Source: Lachnospiraceae bacterium (GTDB lineage: Bacteria; Bacillota; Clostridia; Lachnospirales; Lachnospiraceae). Taken from it: a DNA stretch of 32,933 nt. Location of the stretch: positions 1 to 32,933 of the forward strand of contig JAGHER010000190.1 of the NCBI GenBank assembly GCA_017889125.1. Direction: 5' to 3'. Below, in pieces: positions 22,581-30,975 of the stretch. The first letter of the stretch is position 1. Each line of letters begins with the position of its first letter. Position numbers and translations under genes: made by a program. Below the pieces are notes generated by a model. It had not been told where the DNA came from. It did not search any database and saw nothing but the letters and a program-made list of their open reading frames with translations.

Positions 22581-23456
22581 TCAGTTTTCATTTTCTTTGT
22601 GGGGGAAATCCAGAGGATTTCCAGTGACATGCTGATGCGTATACAAATGATCCTGGCAGTACTCATAGCTGCCCACGCACTTAGAACAGAAGCGGAACTC
22701 CATCTGAGGGCCGTCCTCCTCCGTCCTGCCGCACACAGCGCAGCGGTGCCGCACCTGTCCTGCCGGTTTGATCTTTACCTTGGCCTTGAATTCCTGGCGG
22801 CGCTTTATCTCCTTGGGGGAGAAGCGCTGGAATCTTCTGGTGGCCAGGAAGAAAACCACAACATTGAACAGGGACAGACCGATCTCCAGCCGGGAAGCAA
22901 GTCCTCCGGAAATAAACAGGTAAAGATAAATCGCCCCTTCGGCGATGGCCAGGTACTTTACCTTTACCGGAAGCAGGCCCCAGATATACAGCTGGATGTC
23001 CGGGAATGTCAAAGCAAAAGCCATAAACAGGGAAAAATTCAGGAATACCGGCGTAATCGATACAGACATACCGGTAACCAGGGTTACCACAACCGCTCCC
23101 GCCACATGACCGATGACTCCCAGAAGGAAGTACACATTAAAGCGGAAGGCGCCCCACACATTCTCCAGGGAGCTGCCAAACCGGTAGTAGGTAAGGCCGA
23201 TCAGCATGTTAAACAGAACGCCGATAAAATCCAGCCTGCTGCTTAAGCTAAACAGCGGATACATCATAAAGGTGATCACCCGCCAGATCTGTCCCCCCAT
23301 CAGGGCTGCGCCATTCAGGCACAGATACCGGTAATAAATGGAGGGATCCACCATCTGCACCACCAGGCCCAGCATATACATTCCCACAATATACCGCGAA
23401 AGATCCCGAATGGCATAGCGGCCGAACTTCCGCTCCAAACGATTAAAAAAATTCAT
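22581..23456 (-). CDS. Rhomboid-like membrane protein with a C-terminal zinc ribbon, probably catalytically inactive
   Basis: A 291-residue protein with about six hydrophobic segments between residues 24 and 206, in the order seen in rhomboids: GGQIWRVITFMMYP resembles the rhomboid L1/TM2 entry, GSSLENVWGAFRFNVYFLLG resembles TM3, and FPDIQLYIWGLLPVKVKYLA matches the post-TM4 loop of clostridial rhomboids. The catalytic GxSG is replaced by LNFSLF (about 139-144), and no histidine occurs in the last helix (LFNVVVFFLA), so proteolysis is unlikely. After a basic linker, the tail holds a four-cysteine knuckle, CAVC (239-242) and CSKC (257-260), with further Cys267 and His270. It lies between corA (21 bp) and pyk (18 bp). 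The role is unknown. Confidence 0.75.
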   Translation of the reverse strand: MNFFNRLERKFGRYAIRDLSRYIVGMYMLGLVVQMVDPSIYYRYLCLNGAALMGGQIWRVITFMMYPLFSLSSRLDFIGVLFNMLIGLTYYRFGSSLENVWGAFRFNVYFLLGVIGHVAGAVVVTLVTGMSVSITPVFLNFSLFMAFALTFPDIQLYIWGLLPVKVKYLAIAEGAIYLYLFISGGLASRLEIGLSLFNVVVFFLATRRFQRFSPKEIKRRQEFKAKVKIKPAGQVRHRCAVCGRTEEDGPQMEFRFCSKCVGSYEYCQDHLYTHQHVTGNPLDFPHKENEN

Positions 23457-23477
23457 ATCTCGCCTCCGGCATTCCGA

Positions 23478-24419
23478 TTAAAATAAGTCTTTTTTCCAGA
23501 AAATCCATGCCACCAGCAGCGAAAGCAGGGCGGCAAAGCCGAGAACGATCACAAAGCCGTACCGGCTGTAGGCAAAGGGTATGCCATCCAGATTCACATT
23601 CATCCCATAAAAGCTGGCCACCATGGTGGGAATCGATAAAACGATGGTGATGGTCGCCAGGAATTTCATGGAAATATTCAGATTGTTGGAAATCACTGAT
23701 GCGAACACATCCATGGTTCCCGAAAGCACGCCGCTGTAGATGTTGGCCATCTCAATGGCCTGCTTGTTCTCAATGATAACATCCTCCAGAAGCTCTGTAT
23801 CCTCCGGATACTTCTTGATCCGGTCGCTCTTAAGGAGCTTTTCCAGCACCACCTCATTGGAACGGAGGGATGTGGTAAAGTACAGAAGGCTCTTCTCCAG
23901 CTCCTGAAGCTCCAAAAGCTCCTGGTTCCGCTGGGACTGGTGAAGCTTGCGCTCGATTACCTCGCTCTTCTTATCAATCACCCGCAGGTACTGCAGGTAC
24001 AGGGATGCGTTCTTGTATAGAATCTGCAGAATAAACCGGGTCTTCATAAAGGTGTGGAAATCTCTCACCCGTCCGTCCATAAAGGCGGAGATGACGGGAT
24101 TCTCCTCCAGGCAGACAGTGATAATCATATCCCCGGTCATCACAATGCCCAGAGGGATGGTCACATACCAGTCCTTCCCGGCCCGCTCTTCAATGGAAGG
24201 AATATCCACAACCACCAGAATATACTGCTCCTCCACCTCGATACGGGAGCGCTCCTCCTCATCCAGAGGCGCCCGCAGGTGGTCACTGTCAATCTCATAG
24301 GCATCTGCAATTTCAAGGATTTCCGTGGCAGTGGGATTGGTCATGGCAATCCAGGAACCCGGCGCCCGCTCGTCCGTCTGACGGATCACGCCGTCTTCCG
24401 TCTTGAATATCTGTATCAT
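23478..24419 (-). CDS. corA: CorA-family magnesium/divalent cation transporter
   Basis: A 313-residue CorA protein, which forms pentameric Mg2+ (or Co2+/Ni2+) channels in the inner membrane. The N-terminal cytoplasmic alpha/beta domain is followed by a long helix (about 150-245) and two C-terminal transmembrane segments. The selectivity motif FYGMNV is at about 270-275 and the tail is basic (WKKDLF). ATG 24419 is chosen because AAGGAGG lies 8 nt upstream; the longer reading from 24449 includes the ribosome site. It is the first gene of an operon with the rhomboid-like gene and pyk, driven by a consensus promoter. Confidence 0.95.
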   Translation of the reverse strand: MIQIFKTEDGVIRQTDERAPGSWIAMTNPTATEILEIADAYEIDSDHLRAPLDEEERSRIEVEEQYILVVVDIPSIEERAGKDWYVTIPLGIVMTGDMIITVCLEENPVISAFMDGRVRDFHTFMKTRFILQILYKNASLYLQYLRVIDKKSEVIERKLHQSQRNQELLELQELEKSLLYFTTSLRSNEVVLEKLLKSDRIKKYPEDTELLEDVIIENKQAIEMANIYSGVLSGTMDVFASVISNNLNISMKFLATITIVLSIPTMVASFYGMNVNLDGIPFAYSRYGFVIVLGFAALLSLLVAWIFWKKDLF

Positions 24420-24470
24420 TCCCCCCGCCTCCTTCATCCAGATGATCATTTATGCCTGCTATGCTTTATC

Positions 24471-24499
24471 ATTATAATTTCTGAAATACCGTTTGTCAA
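24471..24499 (-). promoter_or_regulatory. Full-consensus SigA promoter of the corA-rhomboid-pyk operon
   Basis: TTGACA (24494-24499), 17-bp spacer, TATAAT (24471-24476) on the minus strand: twelve of twelve consensus bases. This predicts strong constitutive transcription, consistent with pyk being a high-flux glycolytic gene. Confidence 0.85.
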
Positions 24500-24573
24500 A
24501 CGAAAAGGCCCGGTTTTCACTTTTACACATATTTTTTATGCAATCTTTACACTTTTTTAACAGTCACTACCAA

Positions 24574-24602
24574 TTGTTTTCTGATATAGATTATGGTAAA
24601 CT
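24574..24602 (+). promoter_or_regulatory. Promoter of the dehydratase-activase gene
   Basis: -35 TTGTTT (24574-24579), 17-bp spacer, and TG-extended -10 TGGTAAACT (hexamer 24597-24602). It predicts a leader of about 85 nt. Confidence 0.5.
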
Positions 24603-24665
24603 AAAAATCGTTTCGTTATGCTTAAGATTAACGCAATTTCTTCCTAATTATATAGGTTTTTATGC

Positions 24666-24693
24666 AAAGGAGGTATGGGGAAATCCCCAAGCT
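24666..24693 (+). promoter_or_regulatory. Unusually spaced ribosome site with hairpin before the activase ATG
   Basis: A near-perfect AAAGGAGG (24666-24673) lies 20 nt upstream of ATG 24694, too far for normal initiation. A small hairpin, GGGG-AAAT-CCCC (24677-24688), fits exactly between them and would shorten the effective spacing to about 8 nt. No in-frame ATG, GTG or TTG lies closer to the ribosome site. Confidence 0.5.
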
Positions 24694-27600
24694 ATGAACA
24701 AACCGCATACCCTTGGAATCGACATCGGTTCCACAACAGTAAAAATCGCGATTCTCAGTCCGGACTCTCATATATTATTTTCCGATTACCAGCGGCATTA
24801 TGCAAACATCCAGGAAACACTGGCAAGCCTTCTGCGTGAAGCGAAGGAAAAGCTGGGAGCGCTGGACGTGGTTCCATCCATTACCGGCTCCGGCGGACTG
24901 ACCCTTTCCGGGCACCTTAAGGTGGATTTTGTCCAGGAGGTGGTGTCTGTGGCCACCGCCCTTCAGGATTACGCGCCTCAGACGGATGTGGCTATCGAGC
25001 TGGGCGGCGAGGACGCGAAGATCATTTATTTCTCCAACGGCATCGACCAGAGGATGAACGGAATCTGTGCCGGAGGCACCGGCTCATTTATTGACCAGAT
25101 GGCCTCTCTTTTACAGACCGACGCCTCCGGCCTCAATGAATACGCGGCCAATTACAAGGCCATCTACCCCATCGCCGCCCGCTGCGGCGTATTTGCCAAG
25201 TCCGATATTCAGCCCCTGATTAACGAAGGGGCCACCAGAGAGGATCTGGCCGCCTCCATTTTCCAGGCGGTGGTGAACCAGACCATCAGCGGCCTGGCCT
25301 GCGGAAAGCCCATCCGCGGAAATGTAGCCTTCCTTGGCGGGCCTCTCCATTTCCTTCCGGAGCTGCGCAATGCCTTTATCCGCACGCTCCATCTGACCGG
25401 AGAGCAGATCATTGCCCCGGACCACTCCCATCTTTTTGCCGCCATCGGCGCGGCCATGAATGCAAAGGAGAATGGGCGGGCAGTTTCCCTGGATTATCTC
25501 ATCGAGACCCTGACCCACGGCATTAAGATGGATTTTGAGGTAAAGCGGATGGAGCCTCTCTTCGAGGATCAGGCTTCCTACGAGGAATTCTGCCGCCGTC
25601 ACGATGAAAGCCGGGTGGAGACCGGCGACCTTTCTACATACAGCGGCAACTGCTTCCTGGGCATCGACGCCGGTTCCACCACCACCAAGGTGGCCCTGGT
25701 GGCCGAGGACGGAAAGCTTCTCTACCGCTTCTACAGCAATAATAACGGAAGCCCTCTGGCTACGGCCATACGGGCTATGAAAGAGATCAGCGAGCAGCTT
25801 CCCGACACAGCCAAAATCGCCTGGTCCTGCTCCACCGGCTACGGCGAAGCCCTCCTTAAGTCGGCTTTAATGCTGGACGAGGGCGAGGTGGAGACCATCT
25901 CTCACTACTACGCCGCCTCCTTCTTTGACCCGGAGGTAGACTGCATTCTGGACATCGGCGGACAGGACATGAAGTGCATCCGCATCAAGGACGGCACCGT
26001 GGACAGCGTCCAGCTGAATGAGGCCTGCTCCTCCGGCTGCGGCTCCTTCATCGAGACCTTCGCCAAGTCCTTAAACTACAGCGTGGAGGACTTTGCCAGG
26101 GAAGCCCTTTTTGCCAAGAATCCCACGGATCTGGGCACCCGCTGCACCGTGTTTATGAATTCCAACGTAAAGCAGGCCCAGAAGGAGGGCGCTTCCGTGG
26201 CGGATATTTCCGCCGGTCTTGCCTACTCGGTGATCAAGAACGCCCTCTTTAAGGTCATCAAGATTACCAGCCCCTCGGATCTGGGCACCCATGTGGTAGT
26301 TCAGGGCGGCACCTTCTACAATGACGCCGTGCTGCGAAGCTTTGAAAAGATCTCCGGCTGCGAGGCCATCCGCCCGGATATTGCCGGAATCATGGGCGCC
26401 TTCGGCGCGGCCCTCATTGCCAGAGAGCGCTACGACGCCCAAAAGTCCACGTCCATGCTGCCCATCCAGAAGATTCTGGATCTGTCCTACCGCACCGTCA
26501 TGACCAGGTGCCAGGGCTGCTTAAACCACTGCGTGCTGACCATCAACCAGTTTGACGGCGGCCGCCAGTTTATCACCGGCAACCGCTGTGAGCGGGGCTT
26601 AGGACAGAACAAGACGAAAAAAGAGGTGCCTAACCTCTTTGATTACAAATACCATCGGATGTTTGACTACGAGCCCCTGCCTGCGGACAAGGCCTTCCGT
26701 GGACAGGTGGGCATCCCCAGAGTCCTGAACATGTACGAAAACTATCCCTTCTGGGCCGTTTTCTTCCGGGAACTGGGCTTTGCCACTGTGCTCTCCCCCC
26801 AGTCCTCCCGGCAGATTTATGAGCTGGGCATCGAGTCCATCCCCAGCGAGTCGGAATGCTACCCGGCCAAGATTGCCCACGGGCATGTGTCCTGGCTGAT
26901 TAAGAAGGGGCTTAAGTTTATCTTCTACCCCTGTATTCCCTATGAGCGGAACGAGACCCCGGAGGCCGGGAACCATTACAACTGCCCCATGGTCACCTCC
27001 TACGCGGAGAATATCAAGAACAACGTGGAGGAGCTTGCCACGGAGCATGTGGATTTCATGAATCCCTTCCTGGCCTTCACCAACGAAGAGATTCTGACAA
27101 ATGCCCTGGTGCGGGAATTTTTAAATGCCTTCGGGCCTCATTCCAGCGCAGAGCATCCCATGACCCGGGAGGAAATCACCAAGGCCGCCCACGCCGCATG
27201 GCTGGAGTTAGAAGCTTCCCGCCGTGACATCGAGGAAAAGGGCGAGGAGACCCTTGCCTGGCTTAAGGAAAACCACCGCCACGGCATCGTGCTGGCAGGC
27301 CGTCCCTACCATGTGGACCCGGAGATCCACCACGGTATCCCGGAATTAATCACCTCCTACGGCTTTGCCGTGCTGACGGAGGACTCTGTCTCCCATTTGA
27401 CGGATGCAGACCGGCCTTTAGTGGTTACCGACCAGTGGATGTACCACTCCCGGCTGTACCGGGCCGCCACCTTTGTGAAGTCCTGCCCGGAGCTGGATCT
27501 GATCCAGTTAAATTCCTTCGGCTGCGGACTGGACGCGGTGACCACCGACCAGGTCAGCGATATCCTCACCCAGTCCGGCAAGATCTACACCGTGTTAAAG

Positions 27601-28965
27601 ATCGACGAGGTGAACAATCTGGGCGCCGCCAGGATCCGTATCCGCTCCCTGATTGCCGCCCTGCGTGTGCGGGATCAGAAGCATTACAGCCACAAGGTAG
27701 TTTCCAGCTCCTACAACCGGGTGCTGTTCACCAAAGACATGCGCAAGGATTACACCATCCTCTGCCCCCAGATGTCCCCCATCCACTTCGATCTGCTGGA
27801 ACCGGCCATCCGCTCCTGCGGCTATAATATCGAGGTGCTGCAGAATGACAATCGTTCCGCCATCGATACGGGATTAAAATACGTCAACAATGACGCCTGC
27901 TACCCCTCCCTGATCGTCATCGGCCAGATTATGGACGCTCTGCTTTCCGGGAAATATGACCTTAACCACACCGCCATCTTTATGAGCCAGACCGGCGGCG
28001 GCTGCCGGGCTTCTAATTACATCGGCTTCATCCGCCGTGCCTTAGAAAAGGCCGGCATGAGCCAGATCCCGGTAATCTCCGTCAATGCCAACGGCATGGA
28101 GACCAACCCAGGTTTCACCATCACCCTGCCTCTGCTCATCAAGGGCCTGCAGGCCGTGGTATACGGTGATGTGTTTATGCGGGTGGTGTACGCCACCAGA
28201 CCCTACGAGCAGGTGCCCGGCAGCACCAACGCCCTTCACGAGAAATGGCGCCGCCGCTGCATCCACGCCCTGTCCCAGAAGAATCCGGATATCATGGGCT
28301 TTTCCCGAAACCTGCGGGCCATCATCCGCGACTTTGACAAGCTTCCCCGGGTGGATGTGAAGAAGCCCAAGGTAGGCATCGTGGGCGAGATCCTGGTGAA
28401 GTTCTCTCCCCTGGCAAACAACCACATTGTGGAGCTTTTAGAGGATGAGGGCGCCGAAGCGGTAATGCCCGACCTGATGGATTTCCTTCTGTACTGCTTC
28501 TACAACAGCAATTTCAAGGCCGATCACCTGGGCGGAAAGCGTTCCACCGCCTGGATCTGCAACATGGGCATCTCCCTGCTGGAATTCTTCCGCAAGACTG
28601 CCCGCAAGGAGCTGGAAAAGAGCTCCCACTTTGGCCCGCCTGCCCACATTCGGAATCTGGCGGACATGGCCAAGGACTACGTCTCCCTGGGCAACCAGAC
28701 CGGCGAGGGATGGTTCCTCACCGGCGAGATGCTGGAGTTAATCCACAGCGGCGTAAACAATATCGTCTGCACCCAGCCCTTCGGCTGCCTGCCCAACCAC
28801 ATCGTGGGCAAGGGCGTCATCAAGGAGCTGCGCAACAGCCATCCTGAGGCCAACATCATTGCTGTGGACTACGATCCCGGCGCCAGCGAGGTAAACCAGT
28901 TGAATCGAATCAAGCTGATGTTAGCCACCGCCCAGAAAAATTTAAACCAGAAAAAAGACGCCTAG
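24694..28965 (+). CDS. Acyl-CoA dehydratase activase fusion protein (BadF/HgdC-type ATPase x2 plus DUF2229 and dehydratase-like regions)
   Basis: A 1423-residue cytoplasmic iron-sulfur protein. Two actin-fold ATPase domains of the BadF/BadG/HgdC type are in tandem: [11 protein letters not shown] at about 7-17 with cluster cysteine in [10 protein letters not shown] near 126, and [10 protein letters not shown] near 323 with GGQDMKC near 421 and [10 protein letters not shown] near 443-453. A Cys-rich link ([10 protein letters not shown] near 603-612, then GNRCERG) leads to a DUF2229 region (about 650-870) with ECYPAK, YPCIPYE and NCPM. The C-terminal half has [27 protein letters not shown] and TQPFGCLPN, like 2-hydroxyacyl-CoA dehydratase/double-cubane proteins. 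HgdC activators use ATP to inject low-potential electrons into such dehydratases; here activator and acceptor-like parts are fused. No separate hgdAB genes are adjacent, so the substrate is unknown. DUF3842 follows 13 bp later. Confidence 0.93.
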   Translation: MNKPHTLGIDIGSTTVKIAILSPDSHILFSDYQRHYANIQETLASLLREAKEKLGALDVVPSITGSGGLTLSGHLKVDFVQEVVSVATALQDYAPQTDVAIELGGEDAKIIYFSNGIDQRMNGICAGGTGSFIDQMASLLQTDASGLNEYAANYKAIYPIAARCGVFAKSDIQPLINEGATREDLAASIFQAVVNQTISGLACGKPIRGNVAFLGGPLHFLPELRNAFIRTLHLTGEQIIAPDHSHLFAAIGAAMNAKENGRAVSLDYLIETLTHGIKMDFEVKRMEPLFEDQASYEEFCRRHDESRVETGDLSTYSGNCFLGIDAGSTTTKVALVAEDGKLLYRFYSNNNGSPLATAIRAMKEISEQLPDTAKIAWSCSTGYGEALLKSALMLDEGEVETISHYYAASFFDPEVDCILDIGGQDMKCIRIKDGTVDSVQLNEACSSGCGSFIETFAKSLNYSVEDFAREALFAKNPTDLGTRCTVFMNSNVKQAQKEGASVADISAGLAYSVIKNALFKVIKITSPSDLGTHVVVQGGTFYNDAVLRSFEKISGCEAIRPDIAGIMGAFGAALIARERYDAQKSTSMLPIQKILDLSYRTVMTRCQGCLNHCVLTINQFDGGRQFITGNRCERGLGQNKTKKEVPNLFDYKYHRMFDYEPLPADKAFRGQVGIPRVLNMYENYPFWAVFFRELGFATVLSPQSSRQIYELGIESIPSESECYPAKIAHGHVSWLIKKGLKFIFYPCIPYERNETPEAGNHYNCPMVTSYAENIKNNVEELATEHVDFMNPFLAFTNEEILTNALVREFLNAFGPHSSAEHPMTREEITKAAHAAWLELEASRRDIEEKGEETLAWLKENHRHGIVLAGRPYHVDPEIHHGIPELITSYGFAVLTEDSVSHLTDADRPLVVTDQWMYHSRLYRAATFVKSCPELDLIQLNSFGCGLDAVTTDQVSDILTQSGKIYTVLKIDEVNNLGAARIRIRSLIAALRVRDQKHYSHKVVSSSYNRVLFTKDMRKDYTILCPQMSPIHFDLLEPAIRSCGYNIEVLQNDNRSAIDTGLKYVNNDACYPSLIVIGQIMDALLSGKYDLNHTAIFMSQTGGGCRASNYIGFIRRALEKAGMSQIPVISVNANGMETNPGFTITLPLLIKGLQAVVYGDVFMRVVYATRPYEQVPGSTNALHEKWRRRCIHALSQKNPDIMGFSRNLRAIIRDFDKLPRVDVKKPKVGIVGEILVKFSPLANNHIVELLEDEGAEAVMPDLMDFLLYCFYNSNFKADHLGGKRSTAWICNMGISLLEFFRKTARKELEKSSHFGPPAHIRNLADMAKDYVSLGNQTGEGWFLTGEMLELIHSGVNNIVCTQPFGCLPNHIVGKGVIKELRNSHPEANIIAVDYDPGASEVNQLNRIKLMLATAQKNLNQKKDA

Positions 28966-28978
28966 GAGGCACTTTCTT

Positions 28979-29407
28979 ATGAAAATCGTGGTGATCGACG
29001 GCCAGGGAGGCCGGATGGGAAAATCCATCATTGAACAGATTCGAAAAAGCTGCCCGGAGACGGACCGGTACGCTTTATATGCCATCGGCACCAACAGCAC
29101 CGCCACCCAGGCCATGATGAAGGCCGGGGCCGATTACGGGGCCACCGGCGAGAACCCCATTCTCGTCAATTCCCGTGACGCTGACTTAATCATCGGCCCC
29201 ATCGGCATCATCATCGCCGATTCCCTTTTGGGGGAAATCACCCCCGCCATGGCGGCCGCCGTAGGTTCCAGCCACGCCTACAAGATCCTTATTCCCGTAA
29301 AACGCTGCAGCCATATGATCATCGGCTGCCAGGATGCTCCCTTAAGCGAGTACCTGCGGCAGGTGTGTCAGGAGGTGACAAAGCGGATTATGGAGACAGA
29401 CAGCTAG
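28979..29407 (+). CDS. DUF3842-family protein
   Basis: A 142-residue protein of the DUF3842 family, function unknown. It opens with a Rossmann-like strand and glycine loop, MKIVVIDGQGGRMGKS, and contains YAIGTNSTATQAMMKAGAD, TGENPILVNSRDADLIIGP and GEITPAMAAAVGSS, all conserved in the family. Cysteines in KRCSHMIIGCQDAP near 110-122 might bind a metal. TAGGAGG lies 8 nt before the ATG, and the gene follows the activase by 13 bp, so the two share a transcript and perhaps a function. Its stop is followed by a short imperfect hairpin (29408-29432) and then the main terminator. Confidence 0.88.
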   Translation: MKIVVIDGQGGRMGKSIIEQIRKSCPETDRYALYAIGTNSTATQAMMKAGADYGATGENPILVNSRDADLIIGPIGIIIADSLLGEITPAMAAAVGSSHAYKILIPVKRCSHMIIGCQDAPLSEYLRQVCQEVTKRIMETDS

Positions 29408-29444
29408 GGAAAGGCGTTAATCCGCATTTTCCTGGTTAAAAAGC

Positions 29445-29489
29445 AAAAACCTGTCATTTTCCCTTAATCAGGAATTTGACAGGTTTTTT
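29445..29489. terminator. Bidirectional intrinsic terminator between DUF3842 and glyA
   Basis: AAAAACCTGTCA (29445-29456) pairs with TGACAGGTTTTT (29477-29488) around a 20-nt loop, with T-runs on both strands, so it can end both convergent transcripts. Confidence 0.88.
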
Positions 29490-29551
29490 ATTTATCCGTT
29501 TTCTCCGGCTTTCTTTACTTTAATTCATTCTCATCTTCGCTGGTTTTCCTC

Positions 29552-30802
29552 TTAATCCGCGTAAATGGGATACCGGCTGCAGATCTTCTCTACCTCGCCC
29601 CGGATATAATCAGCCTTGGCCTCAAAGTCCGTAGCGGCCAGCCAGATGCACTCAGCGATCTTCTCCATGTCGCTCTCCACCAGACCTCTGGTGGTGACGG
29701 CGGGAGTGCCGATGCGCACGCCGGAGGTGACGAAGGGGCTTCTGGGATCGTTGGGAACGGTGTTCTTATTGAGGGTGATAAATACCTCGTCACAGCGGTT
29801 CTGCAGCTCCTTGCCGGACACCTCCATGCCGCGCAAATCCACCAGCATCAGATGGTTGTCCGTGCCGCCGGTGAGGATCTTAAAGCCCTGCTTCTCTAAG
29901 GCTGCCGCCAGAGCCTTGGCATTCTTTACCACCTGCTCCTGGTAAGCCTTAAATTCCGGCTTCAGGGCCTCGCCGAAGCACACGGCCTTTCCGGCAATGA
30001 TGTGCTCCAGAGGGCCGCCCTGGGTGCCCGGGAAGATGGCTTTATTGAAGTTAAACTTCTCTGCCGCTTCCTTATTAGCCAGAATCAGGCCGCCTCTGGG
30101 GCCTCTTAAGGTCTTGTGGGTGGTAGTGGTCACCACATGGGCGTAAGGAATGGGGCTGGGATGAACGCCGGCAGCCACTAATCCGGCAATATGGGCCATA
30201 TCCACCATCAGGTAAGCGCCGCACTTGTCCGCGATCTCCCGGAAGCGCTTAAAATCAATGGTTCTGCCGTAGGCGCTGGCCCCGGCGATAATCAGCTTCG
30301 GATGATTCTCCAGGGCAAGCTTCTCCACCTCATCATAATCGATGTAGCCCTGGTCATTGACACCGTAGGGAACGATATGGAAATACCTTCCGGAGAAATT
30401 CACCGGTGAGCCGTGGGTCAGATGGCCGCCGCAGTCCAGGCTCATGCCCATAACCGTATCGCCCGGCTCCAGCATAGCGATGAACACTGCCATATTGGCC
30501 TGTGCGCCGGAATGGGGCTGTACATTGGCATAATCACAGCCGAAAAGCTTCTTCGCCCGCTCAATGGCGATATCCTCCACCACATCCACGCACTGGCATC
30601 CGCCGTAATAGCGCTTTCCCGAGTAGCCTTCTGCATACTTATTGGTCAGCACCGTGCCCATGGCCATCATCACCGGCTCCGACACAATATTCTCAGAAGC
30701 AATCAGCTCCAGATTCCGACGCTGTCTGGCAGCCTCTGCCTGGATGGCCTCGCCTACTTCCCTGTCATACTGGGTGATAAAATCCATTACCTGATTTACC
30801 AT
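29552..30802 (-). CDS. glyA: Serine hydroxymethyltransferase
   Basis: A 416-residue PLP enzyme that interconverts serine and glycine while loading one-carbon units onto tetrahydrofolate. Family blocks: [12 protein letters not shown] (30-41), [16 protein letters not shown] (54-69), [24 protein letters not shown], and the PLP-lysine motif [14 protein letters not shown] with Lys230. Length is normal. An AGGAG site precedes ATG 30802 by about 5 nt; the internal ATG 30787 (MDFITQYD) is a less supported alternative. It is transcribed alone from a promoter that overlaps the recJ stop, with a structured leader of about 140 nt, and ends at the terminator shared with DUF3842. Confidence 0.97.
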   Translation of the reverse strand: MVNQVMDFITQYDREVGEAIQAEAARQRRNLELIASENIVSEPVMMAMGTVLTNKYAEGYSGKRYYGGCQCVDVVEDIAIERAKKLFGCDYANVQPHSGAQANMAVFIAMLEPGDTVMGMSLDCGGHLTHGSPVNFSGRYFHIVPYGVNDQGYIDYDEVEKLALENHPKLIIAGASAYGRTIDFKRFREIADKCGAYLMVDMAHIAGLVAAGVHPSPIPYAHVVTTTTHKTLRGPRGGLILANKEAAEKFNFNKAIFPGTQGGPLEHIIAGKAVCFGEALKPEFKAYQEQVVKNAKALAAALEKQGFKILTGGTDNHLMLVDLRGMEVSGKELQNRCDEVFITLNKNTVPNDPRSPFVTSGVRIGTPAVTTRGLVESDMEKIAECIWLAATDFEAKADYIRGEVEKICSRYPIYAD

Positions 30803-30941
30803 ATCTCTCCTACCTCATTTCCTCTATATTTCCCGCGGTTTCCACGTACCCGCGATAGCCGCGCTCTCCCAAAGCTTAAGAAAACGCTGATTCAAGCGTT
30901 TCCTCAGGCTGCGGCCCGCAGGCAGATATGCCCACATGAAT
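30803..30941 (-). promoter_or_regulatory. Structured 5' leader of glyA
   Basis: The predicted leader of about 139 nt contains several inverted repeats on the minus strand: CTGCG/CGCAG (about 30909-30921), the dispersed hairpin (30875-30907), and CGCGG/CCGCG (about 30833-30854). The glycine riboswitch core motifs were looked for and not found, and no other known riboswitch was recognised. No long T-run follows any stem, so a terminator-type switch is not evident. Confidence 0.4.
30875..30907. repeat. Second copy of the dispersed AAACGCT-hairpin element
   Basis: The core AAACGCTGATTCAAGCGTTT (30882-30901) differs by one base, in the loop, from the core at 17052-17071. The flanks (CTTAAGA, CCTCAGG) also resemble the first copy (TTTAAGG, CCTTAAG). 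Conservation of the loop as well as the stem indicates a repeated element rather than two unrelated terminators. Confidence 0.7.
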
Positions 30942-30947
30942 AGTTAC

Positions 30948-30975
30948 ATTTTACCATGTTAAAGCGGAAAGTCAA
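30948..30975 (-). promoter_or_regulatory. Promoter of glyA
   Basis: -35 TTGACT (30970-30975), 16-bp spacer, and TG-extended -10 TGGTAAAAT (hexamer 30948-30953) on the minus strand. The -35 overlaps the recJ stop codon (30972-30974). Confidence 0.65.

Noticed and set aside
30803-30941. Glycine or tetrahydrofolate riboswitch upstream of glyA
   Set aside because: The conserved core motifs of these classes could not be found in the leader, so only generic structure is reported.
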